Below, piece by piece: positions 27,219 to 35,459 of a DNA stretch of 64,000 bases. Location of the stretch: contig JAVDCA010000014.1 of the NCBI GenBank assembly GCA_030848545.1, forward strand, positions 1-64,000. Reading direction: 5' to 3'. Source of the stretch: Astrobacterium formosum (GTDB lineage Bacteria; Pseudomonadota; Alphaproteobacteria; Rhizobiales; Xanthobacteraceae). The translations under genes were made by a program, and so were the position numbers. The notes beneath the pieces are model-generated. The model saw only the letters and a program-made list of their open reading frames with translations, was not told where the DNA came from and made no database searches. Numbering within the stretch: position 1 is the first letter of the stretch; each line of letters opens with the position of its first letter.

Positions 27219-27308
27219 GATGTCTCCGACGGCAGGAGAGGCCCGAGTCTGTCCGGGTCTCGCCAAGTGCCGTCGGGGAGCGGCGCTTATTGCGGGCCCG
27301 GTTCAGTC

Positions 27309-27458
27309 CTAGAGGAGGAACGCAGCCATCAAGATGAGAAGAACGACGACCGAAACGGTGCCCCACTTCGTCAGCTGGATGAATGCGCGGTATGTGCGCT
27401 CGTGTTCGGCGTAATCATTACCGGTTGCGGTGGCGTATTCGATAGCGTGCTCAGCCAT
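27309..27458 (-). CDS. aa3-type cytochrome c oxidase subunit IV
   Basis: A 49-residue membrane peptide. Translation of the reverse strand gives MAEHAIEYATATGNDYAEHE, then RTYRAFIQLTKWGTVSVVVL, then LILMAAFLL and a TAG stop. The short hydrophilic, His/Glu-rich head (YAEHERTY) followed by one transmembrane helix is the pattern of the small bacterial aa3 oxidase subunit IV, a peripheral single-helix subunit of the proton-pumping terminal oxidase. The start is ATG at 27456-27458 with GGGAAG upstream. The main oxidase genes are not in this window, but this gene commonly sits next to pntAA in Hyphomicrobiales. Confidence 0.9.
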   Translation of the reverse strand: MAEHAIEYATATGNDYAEHERTYRAFIQLTKWGTVSVVVLLILMAAFLL

Positions 27459-27650
27459 TGGGTCTTCCCTCCCACTCCGTCACGAGCGCCTGATATCCGG
27501 TGAAGTGGGCCTCCGGTTTGCGAGAAATCGCACGCGAAAGGCAAAAATGTCCGTCGCGCCCCACTGGCGCGACTTAGCGCAAATGACTGCGGAAGGCAAC
27601 GTCGGCAGTCCCGCACAACTCGGCTCAGCGCCTCAGGAATCGTACTGAGA

Positions 27651-29021
27651 TCACGGCTTGCCCAGCCCGGCGGCAACGAGCGCGCTGTTCTGGCGTTCGG
27701 CGACGCGCTCGACGGAGAAATGCTCGATCGCCTCGTTGAACAGGCGATAATAATTGAGCCTGGCATCGAGGTGCAGAAACACCCCGCCGAGCCCGACCGC
27801 GGCGCGGTCCATGAACACGAATTCCTGCGGTACGGTTACCGGCCCCTTTTCCTTGAGGGCCTGATGCACCCGGAAAGCCTCGCGACGACCGTACTCCGAT
27901 GGCGCGACACCGTCGGCGATGGTGCGCACGCGGTCGTCGAGGAGCGGGCCATAAATGAACCGCGCCCAGATGTTGAGAATATCGATGACCTCGCGGGACA
28001 GGCGCTTGAAGCCCCAGGTCTCGTAGGCGTGGACGACCAGATCGTCGCGGCCATCGAGGAGGCCGCGGTAGAGATCTACGACGCCACCAACGAATTTCGG
28101 CGGGAAGATGCGCACGCAGCCATAGTCCAGGAGGTTGATGCCTGACGGCACGTCGTCGCGTGCGAACACCGTGTAGTTACCCAGATGGGGATCGCCATGG
28201 ATGACGCCGAAGCGGCTGAACGGATGCCACCATGCCTTGAACATGGCGACCGCGAGAACATTGCGTATCTCGATAGGGGCCCCCTTGTGGGTGAGGAGCC
28301 GCGTACCTTCCAGCCAGTCGAGGGTGAGGAGCCGGCGGGTCGACAGTTTTGGCCAAGCCCGGGGCACCTTCACTTCGGCGACGTCGGCGAGCATGTGCTG
28401 GTACAAGGCGGCGTGCTTGGCCTCGCGCTCGTAGTCGAGCTCCTCGCGCACCCGCTCGCCGATCTCCTTGGAAATCTCCGTGGTGTCGATGGCCGGATCC
28501 ATGCGGCGATGGATGGCGAACAGCCATTCGAGCTGCTTCAGGTCGGCTTCGACCGCCGACTGCATGTCGGCATACTGCAGCTTGCAGGCGAGCAGCGCGC
28601 CCTCGTGGGCGCGCGCGCGATGCACCTGGCCGAGGGAAGCGGCGGCCGCCGGTTTGTGCTCGAACTCGGCGAATTTCTGCTGCCAGTCGGCACCCAGCTC
28701 GGCCAGCATGCGGCGCTTGACGAAGGCCCAGCCCATGGGCGGGGCGTCGGCCTGGAGCTTGGTGAGCTCGGTGGCGTATTCGGGCGGCAGCAGGTCCGGG
28801 ATGGTCGCCATCAATTGGGCGACCTTCATGATCGGCCCCTTCAGCCCGCCGAGCGCAGCCGCAAGTTCGGCCGCATTGCCGGCGCGGTCGCCGCCGCCGA
28901 ACATGCGCGTCGCCGCCATGCGGGCCGCGATACCGCCCACATTGGCGCCGACCCGCGCATAGCGGGCGGCGCGGGCGGTAAAGCGGTTCTGTTCGCGGTC
29001 GGGCGCGTCGCTATCGGGCAT
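27651..29021 (-). CDS. ABC1/AarF/UbiB-type atypical kinase
   Basis: About 456 residues. The ABC1 hallmarks are visible: a KxGQ-like MKVAQLMATIPDLLPPEY segment, the Ala-rich nucleotide loop AAAASLGQVHRARAHEG, the lysine in ACKLQYADMQSAVEADL, the catalytic HGDPHLGN and the metal-binding LLDYGCVRIF. ABC1 proteins support ubiquinone biosynthesis, acting as ATPases on lipid intermediates; this one resembles the ADCK branch rather than classical UbiB because it lacks C-terminal membrane helices. The start is taken at ATG 29019-29021; a GTG at 29045 is also possible. No other ubiquinone gene is adjacent. Confidence 0.88.
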   Translation of the reverse strand: MPDSDAPDREQNRFTARAARYARVGANVGGIAARMAATRMFGGGDRAGNAAELAAALGGLKGPIMKVAQLMATIPDLLPPEYATELTKLQADAPPMGWAFVKRRMLAELGADWQQKFAEFEHKPAAAASLGQVHRARAHEGALLACKLQYADMQSAVEADLKQLEWLFAIHRRMDPAIDTTEISKEIGERVREELDYEREAKHAALYQHMLADVAEVKVPRAWPKLSTRRLLTLDWLEGTRLLTHKGAPIEIRNVLAVAMFKAWWHPFSRFGVIHGDPHLGNYTVFARDDVPSGINLLDYGCVRIFPPKFVGGVVDLYRGLLDGRDDLVVHAYETWGFKRLSREVIDILNIWARFIYGPLLDDRVRTIADGVAPSEYGRREAFRVHQALKEKGPVTVPQEFVFMDRAAVGLGGVFLHLDARLNYYRLFNEAIEHFSVERVAERQNSALVAAGLGKP

Positions 29022-29099
29022 GCGGGAAACGAGGTCCTTCCACACTCACACATAGACATGCGGGCGGAGATTACCAAGCGGAGGCCGGAAAGGATAACG

Positions 29100-29507
29100 T
29101 CACGGCACCGCGGCCGGTTTCGGCAGATTGTCGCCGATCCAGCGCGCCAAGGCCTCCTCGCTCACCTCGCCGGCGGCGAGGGCGAGGATGATTGCGGTGG
29201 CATGCGCCGGGGCCGGGGCGAACGGCACGCCGTTCTTGCGCAGGAAGGTGGCCATCGCCATGAACGCGATGCGCTTGTTGCCATCGACGAAAGCATGGTT
29301 CTTCGCCAGCCCATACGCATAGGCGGCGGCCAGCACATGCAACGGGGCTTGCTCGTACTGCCATTTGTTCAAGGGCCGCTCGAGCGCCGAACGCAACAGG
29401 CCATCCTCTCGCAGGCCCGGCGCGCCGCCGAACCGGCGCAACTGGCGGCTATGGATGGCGATGACCTGTTCGTAGGTCAGCCAATTGGGCTCATTGGGAG
29501 TCGACAT
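29100..29507 (-). CDS. doc: Doc-type toxin (Fic/death-on-curing family)
   Basis: A 135-residue Fic-fold protein. The active-site motif HAFVDGNKR (residues 71-79) matches the Doc version of HxFx(D/N)GNKR, used by Doc kinases to phosphorylate elongation factor Tu and stop translation. N-terminal LTYEQVIAIHSRQLRRFGG and GLREDGLLRSALERPLNKW are typical of Doc. It begins 25 bp after an AbrB/MazE-type antitoxin gene on the same strand, forming a type II toxin-antitoxin pair. Canonical Doc pairs with Phd, so this is a hybrid arrangement. Confidence 0.92.
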   Translation of the reverse strand: MSTPNEPNWLTYEQVIAIHSRQLRRFGGAPGLREDGLLRSALERPLNKWQYEQAPLHVLAAAYAYGLAKNHAFVDGNKRIAFMAMATFLRKNGVPFAPAPAHATAIILALAAGEVSEEALARWIGDNLPKPAAVP

Positions 29508-29532
29508 CGAAAGCCCGCCCCCACGTCACGAG

Positions 29533-29757
29533 CTACTTCGCGAGCGCCGCGAGGGTGTCGCGGTATTCGTCCATGAGCTCGTCGGCGATCTCCATGGTCC
29601 TCTCGAAATCCGGATCGTAAGGCAGCGCCTGGAAGCCGCCGCCGGCCAGCTCGACCACGTGCAGCTGCTGCCCGCGTTTGAGGTCGAGGCGCTGCATCAG
29701 CTCGCGGGGCAGGATAAGCCCGTCGGAGTTGCCGATTTTCTTGATTTCGATCTTCAT
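29533..29757 (-). CDS. AbrB/MazE/SpoVT-type antitoxin
   Basis: A 74-residue protein. The swapped-hairpin DNA-binding domain is KIEIKKIGNSDGLILPREL (residues 2-20) followed by MQRLDLKRGQQLHVVE. The acidic C-terminal tail (DPDFERTMEIADELMDEY) probably folds on the partner toxin. As in other toxin-antitoxin systems it should repress its own operon; palindromic sequence overlaps the predicted promoter just upstream. It is first in a two-gene operon with doc. Confidence 0.9.
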   Translation of the reverse strand: MKIEIKKIGNSDGLILPRELMQRLDLKRGQQLHVVELAGGGFQALPYDPDFERTMEIADELMDEYRDTLAALAK

Positions 29758-29762
29758 GGCGG

Positions 29763-29812
29763 CACCTGTTTTACACTTGTATAACCCATCTCAGTCTAGC
29801 GTTCAACAGGTG
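29763..29812 (-). promoter_or_regulatory. Promoter and likely operator of the AbrB-doc operon
   Basis: On the minus strand TTGAAC (29801-29806) and TATACA (29778-29783) are separated by 17 bp, a good sigma-70 pattern. Two inverted features overlap it: TTATACAAGTGTAA, an imperfect palindrome across the -10 box, and CACCTGTT/AACAGGTG arms at 29805-29812 and 29763-29770. Both are suited to autorepression by the AbrB-type antitoxin. This is sequence reading plus inference. Confidence 0.6.
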
Positions 29813-30044
29813 TCAAACGCGAGCGATGTTCCTCCAAAGGTCACCGCCACCCAATCCTCCCGACAGAGAACATCTGTCATGCCTTGCTCGGTGGGCAGGA
29901 GCTGACCCGCCTCCATTGAGCCTTAACTGCTTTTTTTCGCCCCGGTGATAAGCCTTCCCGCGGCGATCTCGGTTGGCGACGAATGGCCGGCGAACGACCT
30001 CGGATGACAGTATGCTGGCGCAATCGACCCGCATCGCACGTTGC

Positions 30045-31679
30045 ATGAACTTCGAGACGCTGACCGCGCGCCTGATCGCGCTGGTGTTCACCCTGGTGTC
30101 TCTGGGCGTCGCAATTCCGCTCCTGCTGGTGGCCGGTTCGATGCGCCATGAGCTTGAGGCGCAATCATCGGATCACCTCAAGACGATCGCCACCTATGCG
30201 GCCGAGGACATCGGCCGACAAATCCTGACCCGGCGCACATTGCTGGAGAACGTGGCGAGTGTCATCGGCGCCACATCCGACGATATGGAAGCCGTGCAGA
30301 TCGCCAGAGAGCGCCTGAGCGAGATCATGGCGCTGTTTCCCTCCGGCGTCGTGATTCTGGACGCTTCCGGCGAACCGCTGGTGGCCCGCCCGGCGAGGAT
30401 CTGGGCGGACGGCGGTGGAACGATCTCGGCCGATATGCTGGCCGGCGACCACGGCTTCACGCTTGGGCGACCGGCGATCAGTCGGATTTCAGGCATCGCG
30501 GAGATCGCCATGGCGGTGCCGGCCAGGGACGCGGAGGGGCGGCGCCGGGCCACCGTCGTCGGCATCGTGCCGTTGCATTCGGCGGGCTTCCTCGACGTCC
30601 TCTATCGTACCCGCGTGGGGCGAAGCGGAGGACTCAATCTCGTTTCAGCGCGCGACGGAATCTTTCTCGGGGCGTCCGACGAGGACAATGCCCTCAAACC
30701 CGTGCCGCCACCCGGCGTCCACCAACAGCACGACAAGGCGATGCGAGGGATTTACACCGTCGCCGTCGACACTCGCGGCGGCAACATGGTCGAAGAACTT
30801 GCCGCGACGGTGCCGGTACCAAACGCCCCGTGGTTCGTGGTGGCGAGGATTCCGACCAGCGAACTGTTCGCCGCGGTCCGCCGTTTCGACTGCACGATCT
30901 TGATCGCCTGCGCGCTGGCGCTCGTCCTGGTCCTGGTGAGCGCGACCTTGATCCTGCGCCGGGTGCTGCGGCCGCTGCGGCATTCGGCCGAGCTTGCCGA
31001 TCACATGGTGAACGGTGAGGCATCCTACGCTCCGCTGCCGGTGGAGCGCGCCGATGAGGTTGGACATCTCACATCGGCCTTCAACAAGCTCCTGGCGAGC
31101 CTCGTCGCGAGCCGGGACGAGTTCGAGAAGTTGGCGCATTCGGATGCCCTGACGGGCCTGGCCAATCGTGCAGCCTTCGACAAGGCTATCGTGCGTTACC
31201 TGTCCCGCGCGCGCCGCCATCGCGCCTGCCTCACCGTGTTGTTCTTCGACCTCGACGGGTTCAAGCCGATCAACGACCGGTTCGGCCACGACATGGGCGA
31301 CGCGGTCTTGACGGCGGTGGCAGAGCGTCTTTCGCGGGTAGCCCGTCAGGAGGACTTCGTTGCCCGGATTGGCGGCGATGAGTTCGCGCTGCTGCTCGAT
31401 GCGGCCGACGACACGGACGAGGCCTTCATCGAACTATCCTCCCGGCTGCGGCACGCCATCGCCGAACCGATCCTGGTGGACGGTCGTGCTTTCCATGTCC
31501 GCTTGTCGATCGGCCATTCGTGCTATCCGCGGGATGCTGAAACTCCCGAAGGGCTTCTCGCGGCAGCGGATCGGGCGATGTACCGCGACAAACAGCAGCA
31601 GACGATGTATGAGCGAACGTCGCTCATCGTCGACGAGATCCCACTGTCTCCTGACGAACGCAGTACGCAGGTGGCCTGA
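30045..31679 (+). CDS. Membrane diguanylate cyclase with Cache-like sensor, HAMP and GGDEF domains
   Basis: About 544 residues. A first helix (LIALVFTLVSLGVAIPLLLVAG) and a second (TILIACALALVLVLVSATLIL) bracket a periplasmic region of about 250 residues that looks like a double Cache domain (ALFPSGVVILDASGEPLVAR; GIYTVAVDTRGGNMVEELAA). HAMP and GGDEF follow. The catalytic motif is intact, IGGDEFALL near residue 443, and an RQED inhibitory site lies five residues before it, so c-di-GMP synthesis with product inhibition is expected. There is no EAL domain. Start is uncertain: ATGs at 30012 and 30045 and a TTG at 29973 are in frame. Confidence 0.88.
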   Translation: MNFETLTARLIALVFTLVSLGVAIPLLLVAGSMRHELEAQSSDHLKTIATYAAEDIGRQILTRRTLLENVASVIGATSDDMEAVQIARERLSEIMALFPSGVVILDASGEPLVARPARIWADGGGTISADMLAGDHGFTLGRPAISRISGIAEIAMAVPARDAEGRRRATVVGIVPLHSAGFLDVLYRTRVGRSGGLNLVSARDGIFLGASDEDNALKPVPPPGVHQQHDKAMRGIYTVAVDTRGGNMVEELAATVPVPNAPWFVVARIPTSELFAAVRRFDCTILIACALALVLVLVSATLILRRVLRPLRHSAELADHMVNGEASYAPLPVERADEVGHLTSAFNKLLASLVASRDEFEKLAHSDALTGLANRAAFDKAIVRYLSRARRHRACLTVLFFDLDGFKPINDRFGHDMGDAVLTAVAERLSRVARQEDFVARIGGDEFALLLDAADDTDEAFIELSSRLRHAIAEPILVDGRAFHVRLSIGHSCYPRDAETPEGLLAAADRAMYRDKQQQTMYERTSLIVDEIPLSPDERSTQVA

Positions 31680-31774
31680 AACGCACGCTCCCGCTCTGCA
31701 GGGCGTCCACAAGGGAAGCGGCTCCCGAGGCAGTCGGGCGCGCCATCAATCGGACCAAGCGCATACGACTGGGA

Positions 31775-32452
31775 CTAAAGGCGTGCCACCGCCTCCATCT
31801 CGTGGACCACGTCGCGCAATGTGCGACCCCGGTAGCCGACCTGAACGCGGCGGACCGCTTCGGCAAAGGCCGCGGGACGCCGCGGCGATCCGATGTCATC
31901 GAGCGCGGCGTCCAGTTCGTCCTCGCTCCACGCTGTCTCGGAAGGTGTGGCGAGGTAACGCTCGATGATGTCCGGCCGCGCGCACACGACCGCGGCCGCC
32001 ACCTCGGCGAAGCCTTCATCGAACCACGACCTGATACGCAGCGAATGGCCGCCATCGCCGAGCTTTCTCGTGCCACCGGTGAGGTCCGCCAACATTACGT
32101 GGGCGACTTCATGGGCGAGATGCCGCCGCATCTGCGGCCAATCGCCGTTCCGAGGGTCGACCTTCGGCGACTGGCATACGATCAGCGACCAGTCCGATGC
32201 GAGGCGCGGCGCCATCAGCATGGTCGGCGGTACGTTTCGGCCGAGCGCCGTCGCGGCGTTGTCGTTGCTGTGGTAGACGCACAGACGCAATGTGCAGGAG
32301 GGCTTGCATCCCAATTCGACTTCCATCGCGGCGGCGACGTCGCACACCAGCAAGGCGAGCCTCGCCACGACATCTGCCGCCTCCTCGGCGTGGTGCCAGA
32401 CTTCAACTCCCGACAGCCGGGACGGGCGATATCCTGGTGTTACGAAGTCCAT
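31775..32452 (-). CDS. Putative HExxH metallopeptidase (gluzincin-like), TIR-associated
   Basis: About 225 residues, no signal peptide or membrane helix. HEVAH (residues 114-118) in MRRHLAHEVAHVMLADL and a downstream WFDEGFAEVAAAV (E146) give the zinc-ligand pattern H, H, E of gluzincins, as in peptidase-MA-like proteins. I do not recognise the rest. It follows two TIR-domain genes on the same strand after about 110 bp and may belong to their operon. An upstream in-frame start at 32494 adds 14 residues. Proteolytic activity is inferred from motif only; targets are unknown. Confidence 0.65.
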   Translation of the reverse strand: MDFVTPGYRPSRLSGVEVWHHAEEAADVVARLALLVCDVAAAMEVELGCKPSCTLRLCVYHSNDNAATALGRNVPPTMLMAPRLASDWSLIVCQSPKVDPRNGDWPQMRRHLAHEVAHVMLADLTGGTRKLGDGGHSLRIRSWFDEGFAEVAAAVVCARPDIIERYLATPSETAWSEDELDAALDDIGSPRRPAAFAEAVRRVQVGYRGRTLRDVVHEMEAVARL

Positions 32453-32564
32453 TGCGAATCCAAACGCGCCTAACCCAACTGAAGCGCCGCGCAATCCGGG
32501 CTTCTAGCGAATAACGGCGCAATTCCGTTCTTCGCTTCACTCCATGCGGGCTACTTATTTGCCC

Positions 32565-32981
32565 TCAACCCGCCGCCAATTCCGGCTTCAACGCCGTCAG
32601 AACCTGCTCCGCGATTGTGGATGGCGACCGTTCGGAAGCGTCGAGCACCATCAGGTTCGAGAGTCTGACGGCCACATCGCTGTTCGCCGCGCGTTTGCGA
32701 TCGGGTACCAGTGACACGATGTGCTTTCCGGCCGCACGCGCAGCCCCCAGTTCGAACAATGCATTCTTCCCGACACCTTCGTGCTCCGGGACGACGAATA
32801 CGACAATCTCCGAGGCTCGAATGCTTTCAAGAACGGCCTCGGCGAGGCTCTCACCGGGAGCAATATCGAGATCGTCGGAAGCACTCACGCCGACGTCTGA
32901 GAGCGCCGCCTTCACGGTCGCAGCGAATGCACGATCGCCCCAGGCATAGGAAAGAAAGACTTTCGGCATCGTCTCATGCAT
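32565..32981 (-). CDS. Single-domain TIR protein (second of a tandem pair)
   Basis: A 138-residue protein that is essentially one TIR domain: PKVFLSYAWGDRAFAATVKA opens the fold, DLDIAPGESLAEAVLESIRASEIVV forms the BB-loop and following helix region, and NALFELGAARAAGKHIVSLV contains E77, at the place of the catalytic glutamate in NAD-cleaving TIR domains. Bacterial TIR proteins often act in anti-phage defence as NADases or cyclic-nucleotide synthases. The ATG at 32981 overlaps the end of the upstream TIR gene by 8 bp. No sensor domain is fused, so a partner protein is likely. Confidence 0.8.
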   Translation of the reverse strand: MHETMPKVFLSYAWGDRAFAATVKAALSDVGVSASDDLDIAPGESLAEAVLESIRASEIVVFVVPEHEGVGKNALFELGAARAAGKHIVSLVPDRKRAANSDVAVRLSNLMVLDASERSPSTIAEQVLTALKPELAAG

Positions 32982-33387
32982 GTGAAGCCTCCCGAACCCG
33001 GTCCTGCAATTGCGACAGGTAATTTTCCATGTCGTTGATGTCGGCTACGTTCTTCGCTCCCAGAAAGGTCTTCCCGCCCTTCTCCCGTTCGATCTGCTCC
33101 AGCGTCGTTCCATACAACACGACGACGATCCGGTGCCCCAGCATACGCGCGGCACCGATTTCCACCCAGACCCAGTTTCGATCGACCGACCATGGCGTCA
33201 GGAGAACGAACAACTCGCGGCAGGTCGGCATCGTCTCGAAAATACGCTGTTCGATATCGTCTCCGATCGCGAGGTCGAATGCATCCATGAAGGTCTCGGC
33301 CCCGGCCTCCTCCTCGATCAACCTGGCAATTCGTCCGGCGATCCAGCGGTCGGCCCAGCCATGCGATACGAACACCCGATAGCCCAT
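32974..33387 (-). CDS. Single-domain TIR protein (first of a tandem pair)
   Basis: A 137-residue TIR-like protein. It opens with YRVFVSHGWADRWIAGRIAR; FDLAIGDDIEQRIFETMPTC and ELFVLLTPWSVDRNWVW follow, with E76 in WVEIGAARMLGHRIVVVLYG at the catalytic-glutamate position. The C-terminal tail (YLSQLQDRVREASHA) is helical. It is clearly different from the second TIR protein, so the two are not a recent duplication. It is the first gene of the TIR-TIR-peptidase run and directly abuts a degenerate pepF fragment upstream. Confidence 0.8.
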   Translation of the reverse strand: MGYRVFVSHGWADRWIAGRIARLIEEEAGAETFMDAFDLAIGDDIEQRIFETMPTCRELFVLLTPWSVDRNWVWVEIGAARMLGHRIVVVLYGTTLEQIEREKGGKTFLGAKNVADINDMENYLSQLQDRVREASHA

Positions 33388-33393
33388 CAGGCT

Positions 33394-33423
33394 ATCATAC
33401 TACTGTCAGTTGTGATCGATCAA
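33394..33423 (-). promoter_or_regulatory. Possible promoter of the TIR-TIR-peptidase run
   Basis: On the minus strand TTGATC (33418-33423) and TATGAT (33394-33399) are 18 bp apart. The predicted transcript start would fall at or next to the ATG at 33387, suggesting a leaderless mRNA if the boxes are real. Confidence 0.4.
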
Positions 33424-33446
33424 CCTGGAAGATAGATGTTCCCCCC

Positions 33447-33638
33447 TCACTTCTCCATCCCCTCCAGCTCCGTGATCATGCCGTCGAGCAGGCCGAGGCC
33501 GTTTTTCCAGAACGTCGTCTCGCGCGCATCGAGGCCGAACGGCTTGAGCAGCTCGGCGTGATGCTTGGTGCCGCCGGCGATCATCATCGCCTTCTTCAAA
33601 CGCTGGTCGCTCGTCTGACGCAGAAAGGGGGCGGACAC
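33447..33638 (-). pseudogene. Degenerate remnant of an oligoendopeptidase F gene (3' end, internal deletion)
   Basis: The last 44 residues (GGTKHHAELLKPFGLDARET and on to ITELEGMEK) match the C-terminus of the intact pepF at 38366-40213 except for a few substitutions; about 134 bp align with roughly nine or ten differences. The preceding FLRQTSDQRLKKAMMIA resembles an internal PepF segment (AQTKDQRQRKAMLAA) about 110 residues further upstream in the intact gene, so an internal piece has been deleted. There is no HExxH. It is a relic, not a working peptidase. Confidence 0.85.
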
Positions 33639-33713
33639 TCGGCATCTCCAAGGCCGGCGGCGGCTTCAGATACGCGAAGACCGCCCGCGACAGCCGGATC
33701 GGACAGCGGTCGG

Positions 33714-34541
33714 TCAGCCGAGGTCGTCGGCCGCCGTGTCGCCGCGATAGATGGCGTCGATGTCGGCCAAGCCGACCGATTTCGCCGGGGCGTCCAGCAC
33801 CACCCGACCGGCCCGCACCGCGACGATCCGGTCGGCGTGGCGGCGAGCAAGGTCGGTCTGATGCAGGCTGCACAGCACCGCGATGCCGCGCTCGCGGGCG
33901 ATGTCCCGGAGCACCTCGAGCACGTTCTCGGCCGATGCCGGATCGAGGCTGGCGACCGGCTCGTCGGCCAGGACGATGCGGCTCTGCTGGGCCAGGACGC
34001 GCGCAATGGCGACGCGCTGCTGCTGTCCCCCAGAGAGCGAATCGGCTCGTTGATAGGCGCGCTCGAGCAGCCTGACATGGTCCAGGGCGGCGAGCGCGAT
34101 CTGCCGGTCCTCATGTTTGAAACGACGGGAGACCACGCGCCACGTCGCCGTGTGGCCTAGACGGCCGGCCAGCACATTGGCGAGCGCCGTCAGCCGACCG
34201 ACCAGATTGAACTGCTGGAAGATCAGGCCGATGGACTGCCGCTGCTCGCGCAACGCGCGGCGATCGAGGGCGCCGATATCCTGCCCCGTGATCAGCACCT
34301 TGCCGCCATCGGCCTCGGCGAGGCGGGAGATGCAGCGAAAGAGGGTGGACTTGCCGGCCCCGCTCGGCCCCAGCAGGGCGACCACTTCGCCGGGGTCGAT
34401 GCGCAGGGAAACGTCACGAAGGGCGGCGGTGGAACCATAGAACTTGGACACGCCCACCAGTTCCAGGGCGGCGACCGGCGCCGGCAAGGGCACGGCCGCA
34501 ATGGCGTCAGGCAAACGTAGCAGCGACGATGCGGTTCTCAT
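33714..34541 (-). CDS. phnC: Phosphonate-type ABC transporter, ATP-binding protein
   Basis: A 275-residue ABC ATPase. Walker A is GPSGAGKST, the signature is LSGGQQQRVAIAR, Walker B is IVLADEP and the switch His is in VLCSLHQTDLARRHADRI. The HQxDLA and IFQQFNLVGRLTALANVLAGRLG features are typical of PhnC. Its start overlaps the phnE stop (ATGA). It energises import with PhnE and PhnD. The ligand may be a phosphonate, phosphite or an organophosphate; no C-P lyase genes are present in the window. Confidence 0.92.
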   Translation of the reverse strand: MRTASSLLRLPDAIAAVPLPAPVAALELVGVSKFYGSTAALRDVSLRIDPGEVVALLGPSGAGKSTLFRCISRLAEADGGKVLITGQDIGALDRRALREQRQSIGLIFQQFNLVGRLTALANVLAGRLGHTATWRVVSRRFKHEDRQIALAALDHVRLLERAYQRADSLSGGQQQRVAIARVLAQQSRIVLADEPVASLDPASAENVLEVLRDIARERGIAVLCSLHQTDLARRHADRIVAVRAGRVVLDAPAKSVGLADIDAIYRGDTAADDLG

Positions 34542-35374
34542 CAGTTCAGCCTCCTGCGCAGCCAGGCGCTGAACTGGTCGATGGCGGTGACCATGATCAG
34601 CATGATGGCGGTCGCAGTCAGAAGTTTGGGGAAGTCCAGAAGATCAATGGCGGCCTTGATCTCGATGCCGATGCCGCCGGCGCCGACGATGCCGAGGATC
34701 GTCGAGGTGCGCACATTCGCCTCCCAGACGTACAGCGAGATGGAGGCGAGGTTCGGCAACGCCGACGGCAGGAGCGCATAGGAGATGATCTTCGCCCGGT
34801 TGGCGCCGGTCATTGCCGCAGCCTCGAGCGGCGCCTTGGGCAGCGTCTCGACGACTTCGCTGTCGAGCTTGGCGATCACGCCGACCGAATGGACGATCAT
34901 GCCGAGGACGCCGGCGAACGGGCCGAGGCCGACCGCCGCGACGAACAGAAGGGCGAAAACGATGGTGTCGACGCCACGGCAGCAGTTCAGGAACCAGCGA
35001 ACCGGCAAGGCGATCATCGGCGACGGCGTCACGTTGCGCGCCGCCAGCACCGACAGCGGAAAGCCGATCACGGTTGCGAACGCGGTGCCGACCGTGGCGA
35101 TCGCCACGGTTTCTGCCGCCCGCAACCAATAGACTCCGACATCGTCCAGATAAGGCGGCCACGACTTCGCCGCCCAATGTACCAGCCGCGGCACGCCCGC
35201 CGCCAGCCGGCCCGGATCGATCTCCGCCAGCCATAGACAGGCGAGGAAGAAGCTCGCCAGCAGCAGGTAGAGGCCAAACCGGGCAAGCGCCGCCGGCGAG
35301 GTGACGTCAGGCGGCGGCTCGATATACGTACCGTCCGCCCTGCGCACAGGCGACGTCGGCGTTGATTTCCGCAT
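34541..35374 (-). CDS. phnE: Phosphonate-type ABC transporter, permease protein
   Basis: A 277-residue inner-membrane permease. Six or so hydrophobic segments are visible, and the EAA-like coupling loop is EAAAMTGANRAKIISYALLPSA. The PhnE landmarks are ARNVTPSP, WFLNCCRGVDTIVFALLF and IVGAGGIGIEIKAAIDLLDF. It lies between phnD (about 85 bp upstream) and phnC (overlapping). It forms the membrane channel for the ligand delivered by PhnD. Confidence 0.92.
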   Translation of the reverse strand: MRKSTPTSPVRRADGTYIEPPPDVTSPAALARFGLYLLLASFFLACLWLAEIDPGRLAAGVPRLVHWAAKSWPPYLDDVGVYWLRAAETVAIATVGTAFATVIGFPLSVLAARNVTPSPMIALPVRWFLNCCRGVDTIVFALLFVAAVGLGPFAGVLGMIVHSVGVIAKLDSEVVETLPKAPLEAAAMTGANRAKIISYALLPSALPNLASISLYVWEANVRTSTILGIVGAGGIGIEIKAAIDLLDFPKLLTATAIMLIMVTAIDQFSAWLRRRLN

Positions 35375-35459
35375 ATCTCGGTCCTCGTTCTGATGGCGAC
35401 GGGTTCGCCCGATGCCCGATCGAGCGCGGCCCGATCGAACCCGCCGAATACCGCGCCGC

